DNA of 64,000 bases from Candidatus Methanosphaera massiliense (GTDB lineage Archaea > Methanobacteriota > Methanobacteria > Methanobacteriales > Methanobacteriaceae). This document shows, piece after piece, positions 44,532 through 53,662 of the stretch. Location: NCBI RefSeq assembly GCF_028890305.1, contig NZ_JARBXM010000001.1, forward strand, positions 1,282,501 through 1,346,500, given 5' to 3'. The notes beneath the pieces were generated by a model. It ran no database searches. It was not told where the DNA came from and worked only from the letters and a program-made list of their open reading frames with translations. Numbering within the stretch: position 1 is the stretch's first letter; the number at the start of each line of letters is the position of its first letter. The translations under genes and the position numbers were made by a program.

Positions 44532-45390
44532 AAATTTTATTACAAACGAACTAATTTTAGACAAATGTTGTAAAACAAAAAAGTAATAAAAAATTCAATA
44601 AAAATAATAACTGATAGAAAATAGAAAAAATAATAGAATATAAACATGACAAAAAATATCATACTCCTAAAAAAATAAAAAGAAAAAGATTATCACAAAA
44701 AATCAACACTCAACTCTACAAAAAAAATAACAAAAATAATACAACACGTTACACAATAAACATGAAAATAGAAAAAATCAACTCAATACCAATTCCAATA
44801 TAATCCCCAAAAATCCAAAATATTTATCCAAAAATTTAAACCTTACTAAAATAGTAAAAATATTATAGTACATGTACATGTAATATATTAAAAAACATAT
44901 TCTAAGAAGATTATAATTGATGAAAAAAAATCAACTCCTAAAAATTTACAATTCTACATAAATTTTCATAAAAAAGATATTAAAATTATGATTTTTTATA
45001 TATTTTAAATTATTAATTGATTAGATTATATTAAAAAATTACTTCAATTTAAAAAATACTATTAAACAGTGAAAAATGAGTTAATACATGTGCATGTAGC
45101 TATAAAAAATTGATTTTTATCATGGAAAAATATCATAAATAACTTACTTATCTATGTAAATTCAATTACCATTAATAACTCTTTCTAATACTTTTTTTTA
45201 TAATTATACTATTTAGGTTAATTAAATTTTAATTGATTAAATATTATATTAGGGTGGTTATTTTTTTAAGTAAAATTAACTTTATCTTACAATTTAAAAA
45301 GTATTACCATAACCTTTTAATACAAGTAGCATATTTAATTAATAATATTAATCTATACATTTTAAAATTAATAATGAAGAATTGATATCA
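44532..45390. other. long AT-rich intergenic region with two TACATG palindromes
   Basis: About 860 bases with no gene. It holds TACATGTACATGTA (44869-44882, a perfect palindrome), the related TACATGTGCATGTA (45085-45098) and TTACTAAAATAGTAA (about 44843-44857). The rest is A/T-rich. Confidence 0.5.
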
Positions 45391-46491
45391 ATGTTTAAAA
45401 ACAATAATGAAAATCATGTAGTAAATGAACGAATTACATATGTAGACCAATTAAGAACACTAAGCATAATATGGCTAATACTAATAAATGTAGCATTCAC
45501 ATTCAGATTTCAAAACTCGGCGACATTAGAAGAATATGTATTATTCACATCATTTGCATTTGGAGTACCAGTATTTCTAATGCTTCTAGGATTACTAATG
45601 TTAGAAAGAGACTACACTGATATAAAAAACTTCCTAAAAACAGACTTCATACGCATACTAATACCATTCCTTATATGGAACACAGTAATGGCTATTATAG
45701 CAACAATAAACAATAACGGATTTATACTAACTACAGCTACATTATACCAGTTCTATCTAAATTTCATGAAACAACACTGGTATGCATGGATGTTACTAGG
45801 AATATATCTATCACTACCAATCCTAAGTGAATTTATCAGATCATGGAAACTAAAAGGAGCAGCATACTACCTAATACTAGGAGTAATAGCATCAATAATA
45901 TATCAGGCACTAGCATACTACAACACACCCAGCTACTTCAACCTCACATTCTTCATAGGACCACTAATATACGTATTTGCAGGATACTATTTTGAAAACA
46001 AGGAAATAAAACTATCACACAACAAAATAGTAACAATAGGATTCATAATATTTCTATTAACATCAATTATAATTATATACAACGCTGTAGTAATCAACCA
46101 CTACACATTCACTATACTACTACATCATTATAATTTCTTCACACACTCCTACCTAGACGTAAGTCTAATAGTAGTATTACAAGCCATAGGATTATTCCTT
46201 GTATTCAAATACATCAACATGAACGTAACAGGACTCTTAATACCAATAAAACACGTACTAGAAAACAGATGGATAATGAAATTCACAACATCAATAAGCA
46301 GGTCATGCTATGGAATATACCTTACACATCAATCACTTATAATAATACTAACAACACTAATCAGCCCCTATTCAATAAACGAGGCATACGGAACAATAAT
46401 ACTCACAATCATAATACTACTAACAAGCTGGTTTATAATACTATTACTAAAAAAAGTAGGAGTCCCAACAAAATATATAGGATACGATTAA
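45391..46491 (+). CDS. membrane acyltransferase (acyltransferase 3 family)
   Basis: 366 residues from ATG 45391; an in-frame TTG 9 nt upstream is possible. About ten transmembrane helices. NERITYVDQLRTLSIIWLILINVAFTF is the family's N-terminal motif, though the usual catalytic His is replaced by N-V-A. LIPFLIWN, SISRSCYGIYLTHQSLI and WFIILLLKKV follow. Such enzymes O-acetylate surface polysaccharides or glycolipids. Substrate unknown. Confidence 0.82.
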   Translation: MFKNNNENHVVNERITYVDQLRTLSIIWLILINVAFTFRFQNSATLEEYVLFTSFAFGVPVFLMLLGLLMLERDYTDIKNFLKTDFIRILIPFLIWNTVMAIIATINNNGFILTTATLYQFYLNFMKQHWYAWMLLGIYLSLPILSEFIRSWKLKGAAYYLILGVIASIIYQALAYYNTPSYFNLTFFIGPLIYVFAGYYFENKEIKLSHNKIVTIGFIIFLLTSIIIIYNAVVINHYTFTILLHHYNFFTHSYLDVSLIVVLQAIGLFLVFKYINMNVTGLLIPIKHVLENRWIMKFTTSISRSCYGIYLTHQSLIIILTTLISPYSINEAYGTIILTIIILLTSWFIILLLKKVGVPTKYIGYD

Positions 46492-46589
46492 AAAAAAAAT
46501 ATTTAAAATTATCTTCTCCCTCCTTTTTTTTATTATTAGACATTTCTTATAAAAATTTTATATAATCTATAAGATATTGTACATTTAAA

Positions 46590-47325
46590 TCATAGTTTTA
46601 TTTCAAAAATAAGTGGAACATGATCACTTTTCATATTTTCACAGCCCACAAATTCTTCATAAGATCCAATTGATAATGTTTTTACTAAATTAGGTGTTGA
46701 AAACACATAATCTATGTGGTAAGGTTTATCTTTATGAAAATATTGATAAAATGTAGGAACGGATTCTTTTCCTTCTTCCTCTTGAGATAATTCATGATAT
46801 ATACTTTTTAAATTCATTGAATTAAATAGTTTAACCATGTCCATATGACCCTTTCCATTATTCTTATCCCAAATTTTATTACTGTTAAAATCTCCACAGA
46901 ATATAATTTTTCCTGATTTTTTTATTTTTTCTTCAAATATTCTAAGATAGGCTATCATTTCTTCAACGTAATATGAGTTTAACTTTGTATTATTTTGTGT
47001 CCATACACCCACTAAATCAAAATAATTATTAACATTAATTGATAAAAATAATTCATGTTTTGAATTCCAGAAGTTGTTTTTTAAGGCGATATCTTTTTTT
47101 GCAAAAATTAGTAATCCTTTAATCTTCATATAATTTTCCATCTCTATAAGAACCAATCCAGTAATGATTTGAAATAATGTCAAGATATTCTTTATACTTA
47201 GATTGATGAGCGTATTTCTCCGGTCTTTCAGCTTCAGAAATTATATAAATATCTGCATTATATTTTAAAACTTTTTTATATTTATTACGAAAGGCTCGGT
47301 TACAATTCCAACTAATAATTTTCAT
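46590..47325 (-). pseudogene. endonuclease/exonuclease/phosphatase-family gene with a frameshift
   Basis: N-terminal half (47325 to about 47120): MKIISWNCNRAFRNKYKKVL and DIYIISEAERP, the first strands and the catalytic Asn and Glu of the EEP fold. C-terminal half, in another frame: GLLIFAKKD, FCGDFNSNKIWD, YHIDYVF and KSDHVPLIFEI, carrying the remaining catalytic residues. A one-base indel near 47120, inside DGK/NYMKIKG, separates them. All active-site motifs survive, so the break is recent or a sequencing error. Confidence 0.8.
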
Positions 47326-47679
47326 ATAATTTCACTCTTATTTAAGTAAATATATAACTCATTTTTTATTTATTCTTTTTTAAATTCATGATTTTTAAAT
47401 AATTATTTGTTACAATTTATTTACATAAGTATAATGTTTCTCTGCTTATTAATAGTAGAATAGTTATCTTTTAAAAAAATAATAGAGGCTAATATAATCC
47501 CTAAGATATCCCCTCTTGATTTATTATATAACAAAAAAATACTCGAAAAATATATACATTCATGATTAATAGTTTTTTAATATAAACTAAAAAAAGGTTT
47601 TAAATTATCAATTACTTATCTAATGAATTAAAATTGTTTAATTAAAAATAAAAAAAGTAAGGTTAAATGGAGAAATGAG
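47326..47679. other. AT-rich intergenic region, nothing seen
   Basis: About 350 bases between two minus-strand genes. It contains only A/T-rich sequence and the promoter of the nuclease-family pseudogene. Confidence 0.5.
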
Positions 47680-48426
47680 TTATTTACGACTTTTGTAGTA
47701 TTCACCTGACATATGATTATCTCCACCATAATAATCGTAATGTCCGGGTCCATAATAAGTGTATTCACCATCATCCTGTTGAACTGTCACTGGATGATCC
47801 ACACTTGCATGTTGATGACTAGCATCACGTTTTGGGTCGTAATCAGGGTCTATATTATTATTGTTATCGTTTGTTTTCTTGTTTATTTCCTGATTATTAG
47901 ATAAGTCATTAATACTTGTATCCTTCATCTGACTTGTCATGTTAGTTATTGAGGAATTTGAAGCAATCTGAGGTATTCCTGTTTTATTCATTGTTTTTAC
48001 TGCATGTGTCACCTGATTTATGTCTGTTCCTGTTATTACTATCATATAGTTTTTCTGAATATCCTCTTCGTAGTATGTGTATGTTCCACTTTTGTTATAT
48101 ACTGATATATTATCATATGTGATGTTTGAACCTATATTGGAGCTTTGTTGTGTACCAATATCCCAACCTGCCTGTAATGATCCGTTAATATCGTTTGTAT
48201 CTCTTACAGACCATGATTTTATGCTTAGATTATTTTTTGAGTCACTGTATGAATTATAGTTTGCACTATTATTTTGTACGGATGCATTACTACTTGGTAC
48301 TTCTAATGTTATTCCACTCATTGATATTGTCTTATATTGTGGCTGAAGTGTGTAATATGCTCCTGCACTAATAGTACAGAGTAATATTACTAATATTAGT
48401 AATACCACTATGTTTTTTGTTCTCAT
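47680..48426 (-). CDS. membrane-anchored surface protein, paralogue of the 60343 gene
   Basis: 248 residues. The N-terminal anchor MRTKNIVVLLILVILLCTI is followed by a conserved extracellular domain: YKTISMSGITLEVPSSNASVQ, SANYNSYSDSKNNLSIKSW and KSGTYTYYEEDIQKNYMIVITGTDINQVTHAVKTMNKTGI. The C-terminus differs and is rich in N, D, H and Y. The domain is shared nearly segment by segment with the 60343-61074 protein. Function unknown. AGGAGAAATCC precedes the ATG. Confidence 0.78.
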   Translation of the reverse strand: MRTKNIVVLLILVILLCTISAGAYYTLQPQYKTISMSGITLEVPSSNASVQNNSANYNSYSDSKNNLSIKSWSVRDTNDINGSLQAGWDIGTQQSSNIGSNITYDNISVYNKSGTYTYYEEDIQKNYMIVITGTDINQVTHAVKTMNKTGIPQIASNSSITNMTSQMKDTSINDLSNNQEINKKTNDNNNNIDPDYDPKRDASHQHASVDHPVTVQQDDGEYTYYGPGHYDYYGGDNHMSGEYYKSRK

Positions 48427-48618
48427 TTTGGATTTCTCCTAATTTCTTTTGTTTTAATTCATGTTTAGAATTAAAAAGAATTCAACGAATCTATTAGTTC
48501 ATATATTTCATTTATTCCTCCATTATATTTATAATCTTGCTCTATTTTTAATAAATAAATTTTTTTATTATGAAAACTACAAAATAATATATAAGAATAT
48601 AATAAAAAAAACAGGAGG

Positions 48619-49041
48619 GTGGTAATTATAAGAAGAAACAATTTAATAATGATTTGTGTTACTGTTGTTATTTGTGTTGTTATAATAGCTGCGACTGTAA
48701 CTTATATAATGATTAATGATAATTCTAATAATACTACAAATAACACAACAAATATAACTAATAGTAGTGTAAATAATACAACAAATCAGTCAAATACTAC
48801 TCACACTAGTTCCAATAGCTCTAGTTCAAGTAGTTCACAAAGTAACGCGAGGTCAGGTTCAAGTTATTCTGATCAATATAAGTCCCCATATCTAGAAGAT
48901 GAAGTAATTGATGGTTGGGATCCAAGTGAACATGAAGTCTCTAGAGAAAATATGGGAAACGGCTTACATAAAATTCATTATGATGATGGCTATTTCCGAA
49001 TTGCTGATTCTAGTGGTCATATAGTAACATATGGATACTAG
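48619..49041 (+). CDS. membrane-anchored Ser/Asn-rich surface protein
   Basis: About 137-140 residues: a transmembrane anchor (LIMICVTVVICVVIIAATVTY), an N/T/S-rich linker and a short C-terminal domain SDQYKSPYLEDEVIDGWDPSEHEV...YFRIADSSGHIVTYGY. The GTG at 48619 overlaps the Shine-Dalgarno GGAGG (48614-48618) and cannot be the real start. ATT 48625 lies 6 nt and ATA 48628 lies 9 nt behind it, giving I/M-R-R-N-N, which resembles the MRTKN start of the paralogues. Function unknown. Confidence 0.65.
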   Translation: MVIIRRNNLIMICVTVVICVVIIAATVTYIMINDNSNNTTNNTTNITNSSVNNTTNQSNTTHTSSNSSSSSSSQSNARSGSSYSDQYKSPYLEDEVIDGWDPSEHEVSRENMGNGLHKIHYDDGYFRIADSSGHIVTYGY

Positions 49042-49066
49042 ATAAAAAAAATATTTTCCTTTTCAT

Positions 49067-51394
49067 TTATTTTTCATTTATGTATCCTGTTTCCTCGTCA
49101 TAACTATCTTTTATATTATCATGTGATATGTATCCTATTCCTCTTTTTTCATCATATTCATTGTTTCCTAGTTTATCTTTGTAGATTTGTATGACGTAGT
49201 TATAGAATTCTGGTTTTATTTTCTTAAATTCCTCTCTATTATTTGTTTCTCTTATAATCCTGTATTTATTCCAGATCTCCTTTGCTTTTTCGTCTTTTTC
49301 TATGAATACGTCTACTAGTTTATCCGTGTCTTCGATTAATCTGAAGTCGTCTTGCAGATTTCTTAGTTCTAGCTTCTCTATTTTTTCCATTAATCTATAT
49401 GATTCTTCCTGTGATATTGATTCTTTTACTTTCTCATGGTATAATTCGGGTATTTTCATGTTGAACTCTTTTTCTGAGATTATGTTAATATTTCTTGTTA
49501 GTTCCTCTGTTGCTTTAATTAGTGTTTGGCTGTATATTGTTGAGTATGTATTACCCTTATTATCGGTTAGTTTTACTAGGTGTACTTCACCTTTTTCGTG
49601 GTTGTTGTTTCTGTTACATCTTCCGGCTGTTTGTATTATACTATCTATTGGAGCCTGGTCACGGTAAATTATGTCAACGTCGATATCTACTCCTGCCTCG
49701 ATTAGCTGTGTTGTTACTATTATCTTTTGCTTACTTGTTTTTGTATTAATCCTATTTATTCTATCTAACCTGTCTAGTGGTATTAGGTTTGTTGACAAGT
49801 ATATTAATTGGAAACTATTATTAAGATTTTGTTTTAAGTAGTCATAAAGGTATTTTGAGGATTCTGTTGTGTTTAATACAAACATCACGTCTTTGTTTAT
49901 ATTGTTTTTTATTTTTGTAACCATATTATGGGCAAATGTGGTTAATGGTATTTTGTTATTGTGGAAGTAGTAGTTTACTCTGTCTAGTTGTTGGAAGTAT
50001 TTGTCTTTATCTGTTATTATTTCACTGATTTCTTTAGGATTAAAAATTAGTGGTTGTGTTGCACTCATGAAGATTATCCATGTGTTATAATATCTAGCAA
50101 GGTCGATGAATATTGTTTTTAGTAGGTACCAGTATTTTGGTGGTATTGTTTGTACTTCATCTAGGATTATTATGGAATTTGTTATGTTATGAAATTTCCT
50201 TAGTGACTTGTTTTTATCACTTATCAGTGAATAAAATAATTGGATGAAAGTTGTAATAATAATCTCGGAGTACCATCCATCAATAAGAAGTTCTGGTGAT
50301 TGTTCTTTTACAAAATCATTCTCGGAGGGAGTATAATTACTATCTGATAATGAGGTATGTTTCTGAAGATAATCAACTCCTCGTATATCTGAATTATATA
50401 GGATATCTTCTATTACAGATGCATTCTGATCAATTATACTAAGAAATGGTAATGTGTATATAATTCTGGGAGTAAATCATTTCTCTTTTTCTATTTTTTC
50501 ACGTAATTTTAAAGAAAAGGATATTATATCAATTGTTTTTCCCATACCTGTTGGTAAAGTTAATGAATAGATTTTATTTTTTAAATCTAACTTACTAGTA
50601 TAAGCGTTAATTTCATTATATGCATCATCCCTGATACTACTTATATTTGATGAATAATCATGATACGCTGATACATAACTACTCATAATCTCCGGTGAAA
50701 CATGTTTTCTTAGATGCATACTAGTATTTGATGCATCAAACTTATCAGCATCAAGAAGAACAGAATATAAGAATATTAATTCTTCATAATTGATTAAATT
50801 CATATCACCACTAAGAAGCTTTAAATCACAGATAATATATTGCTTAACTAACTCATATTTGCCAATAAAATCATTAACACTAATATTATATGCCTTATAA
50901 AACTTTCTAAGATTCTGAAATCTATGAGTATACTTCTGATTTTTCAAGTTTTTAATCTGAAGAAGTGTGACATGCTCCTGATTTAGGATCTTAGTTTCAC
51001 CAAGAATACCCTTTACATCAATCAAATCACCATGATGTCTGTTAATCACAATATAAGCTAATATAGGATAAAATTTAGTATCCTCTGATTTTCTAAAATA
51101 ATTCTTTATAACATAATATCCAAAAATAGCAGATAAACGACCATGACCCTTACTATCATTATTATATACAGGGTCATCACTAAATAAGTAATCCTGAAAA
51201 AAAGTAGTACTCTTAGCAAAATCATGACATATACCAATAAGAAAACTAAGATCCATGAATAGCTCCTTATTTTCAACAGCTAATTCCTCAATAATACGTC
51301 TAGAATTAACAGCAACATTCAAAAGATGATCAACAAGCCTCTTATCAGTATGAGAATAATAATCATTAATACTATCTGGCAATATATTCACCAT
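49067..51394 (-). pseudogene. cas3: CRISPR helicase-nuclease Cas3, interrupted by one UGA codon
   Basis: A single frame of 776 codons with only one stop, TGA at 50477-50479. The HD nuclease domain has H23, the pair H57-D58 (CHDFAKS) and H120-H121 (NRHHGDL). Walker A LPTGMGKT lies just before the stop, and DExx box IILDEVQ, motif III SAT (FMSATQP) and motif VI QTAGRCNRN lie after it. Cas3 unwinds and degrades target DNA once Cascade has bound. With the stop, a 305-residue HD fragment and perhaps a separate helicase part would be made. It lies upstream of and divergent from CRISPR array 1. Confidence 0.9.
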
Positions 51395-51561
51395 GAAATT
51401 TACTAATTATATACTATTATATCATATCTAATTAATATACTATGAAAAAAAGTCATCTAAAAAAATAATATATGACGTCAACTTGAATTTTAAGTCAACG
51501 TCAATATCCTTTCATTTATCAAAAATAAGTTCTATTATTTTATTGGAAAAAATGTAATCAA
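51395..51561 (+). promoter_or_regulatory. probable leader of CRISPR array 1
   Basis: AT-rich, directly before the first repeat and shared with the cas3 promoter. It contains the inverted repeat TGACGTCAACTT / AAGTCAACGTCA (51473-51503, 10 of 12 paired, 7-nt loop). The leader side is inferred from repeat orientation, with the TTTTAAAG end on the right. Confidence 0.45.
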
Positions 51562-52255
51562 ATTTCTATACTATTAAGTCTATTTTAAAGGGGGAGGTAC
51601 ACCACACACACCCTATCCTTTTTTTCAGTTTCTATACTATTAAGTCTATTTTAAAGGAGAATCAATATTTACTTTTAAAAACTGGTGATTCTGGTTTCTA
51701 TACTATTAAGTCTATTTTAAAGAAATACAAGTATTACACGAAACAATACACTAATGAAATAGGTTTCTATACTATTAAGTCTATTTTAAAGTCAGTTCCA
51801 ATTAGTCCATTTTTTTCTTATTCGCATATGTGTTTCTATACTATTAAGTCTATTTTAAAGTGGATTTGTAGGTATGGATGAATTATGTCGACTAGGTTTC
51901 TATACTATTAAGTCTATTTTAAAGTTTGTTGTTGCAACTGAATAAACTTTTATTCTATCTTGTTTCTATACTATTAAGTCTATTTTAAAGTGTTTCAAAA
52001 GAGGACTTCACAGCATTACAAGATAGAGGTTTCTATACTATTAAGTCTATTTTAAAGGGAATCTTTAAGATAAGCATTGTTTGGACAAAAATCAGTTTCT
52101 ATACTATTAAGTCTATTTTAAAGGACCTGCATAATTATCCTTATCTTTATATGCATAGTCGTTTCTATACTATTAAGTCTATTTTAAAGTATCTATCACC
52201 ATTCACTCACCCAACCTACCCACCATGTTTCTATACTATTAAGTCTATTTTAAAG
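51562..52255 (+). CRISPR. CRISPR array 1: 11 repeats, 10 spacers
   Basis: The 29-bp repeat starts GTTTCTATACT, continues ATTAAGT and ends CTATTTTAAAG. All copies are identical except the first, which has A at position 1. Repeat starts: 51562, 51628, 51694, 51763, 51832, 51896, 51962, 52029, 52095, 52161, 52227. Spacers are 35-40 bp. The repeat's 3' end TTTTAAAG would give the 8-nt crRNA handle of a type I-B-like system. It shares 26 of 29 positions with the array 2 repeat. Neighbours: interrupted cas3 on the left, orphan small genes on the right. Confidence 0.97.
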
Positions 52256-52301
52256 AGAAAATATTAAGGAGAATACTTAAACAACCTTCCTCAATAATAC
52301 C

Positions 52302-52325
52302 AGTGACGTTTTTAAAAACGTCACT
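52302..52325. repeat. 24-bp perfect palindrome after array 1
   Basis: AGTGACGTTTTT is followed directly by its reverse complement AAAAACGTCACT. It lies 46 bp past the last repeat and shares the TGACGT core with the inverted repeat in the leader. It could be a protein site or an RNA stem ending the array transcript, though A's, not U's, follow on the plus strand. Confidence 0.6.
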
Positions 52326-52364
52326 CAAAAAAAAAATGTATGAAAAAAAAAGTGAAAAAGAATA

Positions 52365-52375
52365 GGGGGGGGGGG
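52365..52375. repeat. run of eleven G in a very AT-rich context
   Basis: The tract abuts the stop codon of the 52376 gene and lies outside coding DNA. Such tracts slip readily. In this window no other G or C run comes near this length. Confidence 0.7.
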
Positions 52376-52789
52376 TTATATAATCTCTAAAAGTGTTATT
52401 AGGTCATTATTTGTATTATTTGCATAACAGGTGAGTTTTACTTTTGAATTAATACTATATGTATCATCAAGGAATTTAAAATATTTTTTTATTAATCTTA
52501 AACGGTATTCCTTGTAATTATTGTTTTTATTTTCTTTTATTGTTGTAGCTGTACTATTGATGGACTCCCTTGTGGATAATTTATACATTGTACTACTCAA
52601 TTGTTCTACGTATAATTTTTTTGTATTATAATATTCTATGATAGCAGAAGGTAATTTAATATAATAACTATTATTAATGTAAAATTCATTTTTTTTATCT
52701 TTTTTTCTTTGTTTGTTTTTTATTTTTATTATTTTTGTTTCTATTTCAACAGTAAACCCATTTTCAGTTATTTTAAATGTATAATCCAT
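52376..52789 (-). CDS. hypothetical basic protein beside CRISPR array 1
   Basis: 137 residues from ATG 52789, behind AAAGGAGACATTATA; an in-frame TTG at 52816 lacks a ribosome site. Lysine-rich, with YINNSYYIKLPSAIIEYYNTKKLYVEQLSSTMYKLS, whose pattern 'iklPsaii...' faintly recalls AbrB-like beta strands. The rest is unknown. It probably follows the small 52841 gene in one transcript. Confidence 0.5.
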   Translation of the reverse strand: MDYTFKITENGFTVEIETKIIKIKNKQRKKDKKNEFYINNSYYIKLPSAIIEYYNTKKLYVEQLSSTMYKLSTRESINSTATTIKENKNNNYKEYRLRLIKKYFKFLDDTYSINSKVKLTCYANNTNNDLITLLEII

Positions 52790-52840
52790 TATAATGTCTC
52801 CTTTTATTCTTGACAATGTATGAAAAAAATGGAAGAAAAT

Positions 52841-52969
52841 TTAAAAAAGATTTTGTATAATCTTTTTTAATTTAGTCCAATCCTCTTTAATTATTTGATG
52901 TGGCGGGGTTAATTTGATTTTAATGGTAATTGTCCCTTTTTTTAATGGAATTTTAATATTTTTAATCAT
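52841..52969 (-). CDS. small basic protein, 42 aa
   Basis: MIKNIKIPLKKGTITIKIKL, then TPPHQIIKEDWTKLKKIIQNLF. AAAGGAGATGAAAATTA precedes the ATG. It lies 51 nt before the 52376 gene's start on the same strand. The alternation of K and I in the first half suggests a beta hairpin, and the end is an amphipathic helix. Unknown function. Confidence 0.45.
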   Translation of the reverse strand: MIKNIKIPLKKGTITIKIKLTPPHQIIKEDWTKLKKIIQNLF

Positions 52970-53099
52970 TAATTTTCATCTCCTTTTTTTTTATGTGTAA
53001 TTTTCATGTGGTTTTAGCATCTTTTTTTTTATTATGAGTATTTATAAATATGAATTAATGATATACATTATATTAGGATAAGTAAAGGGATGTCCCCCT

Positions 53100-53204
53100 T
53101 TACTTCTTTTTGCTCTTCTTATACTCATAAGTTATCGTTATTTTCACTGTTTTTGCAATAGTGAATGCTATGAGTATAAGAATTAACTCAATACTTATTT
53201 TCAT
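53100..53204 (-). CDS. possible small single-span membrane peptide (34 aa)
   Basis: The frame reads M-K-I-S-I-E, then LILILIAFTIAKTVKI, and ends in a lysine-rich tail (YEYKKSKKK). One hydrophobic helix with a basic tail is the build of type I toxins and other membrane micropeptides. The same DNA forms a long hairpin (53118-53129 with 53169-53180), and a second inverted repeat AAGTAAAGGG / CCCTTTACTT ends it near 53079-53104. No clear ribosome site is seen, so an RNA element is the alternative. Confidence 0.4.
   Translation of the reverse strand: MKISIELILILIAFTIAKTVKITITYEYKKSKKK
53118..53180. repeat. nested inverted repeats (hairpin)
   Basis: CTTATACTCATA (53118-53129) pairs perfectly with TATGAGTATAAG (53169-53180). 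Inside it, TTCACT (53143-53148) pairs with AGTGAA (53160-53165). Together they make an extended stem of about 63 nt overlapping the possible membrane-peptide frame. Confidence 0.65.
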
Positions 53205-53662
53205 GCTTTCTTTTTAGCTTTCTATATAATAATATGTTTTGATAGTATATAAATGTTTGGGTACTTAATTAAGTTCTATAACTCTATTTTTAAAAAAATA
53301 ACAAATTTACTTTACTTTTTTACAATCCATTTTTTATTCATTCTTCCTTGTTTTCTCGTATGTATTGTATGTCGATTTCTTTTGAGAGGGGCGTGTTTTT
53401 TCTTCTTTGATTATTTTCTTTTTTTTATCTAGGGGTTAATTGAAAATAGATAAAAAAATAAATTAATTAAAATTATTATTTATACTTTAAGTGATTTTGG
53501 TCTAGTTATTCAAATAGGTGTTAAATGAGAAATGAATTTCTCTTAGAAAAAAATTATTCCCCCTCATAATTATATGTAACGTTTTTAAATTACCAAAAGA
53601 ATTAAAAATTCTAAATATAATAACTAATAATTAATTATACTTTTTTAGGGGAAATACATTTT
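53205..53662. other. T-rich intergenic region before the restriction-modification gene
   Basis: About 460 bases. One short charged frame without a start (minus strand, around 53345-53425, N-Q-R-R-K-N-T-P-L-S-K-E-I-D) could be a remnant. Otherwise nothing but the promoter of the 53663 gene. Confidence 0.4.

Noticed and set aside
43745-44564. Several hydrophobic minus-strand frames opposite the plus-strand adhesin fragment
   Set aside because: Complementary-strand shadows of Thr/Asn-rich codons, without ribosome sites or coherent domains.
50477-50479. UGA in cas3 read as selenocysteine
   Set aside because: The position (after KEK, before FTPR) is not a cysteine site in Cas3 and no SECIS-like stem was evident nearby. 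A nonsense mutation or sequencing error is simpler.
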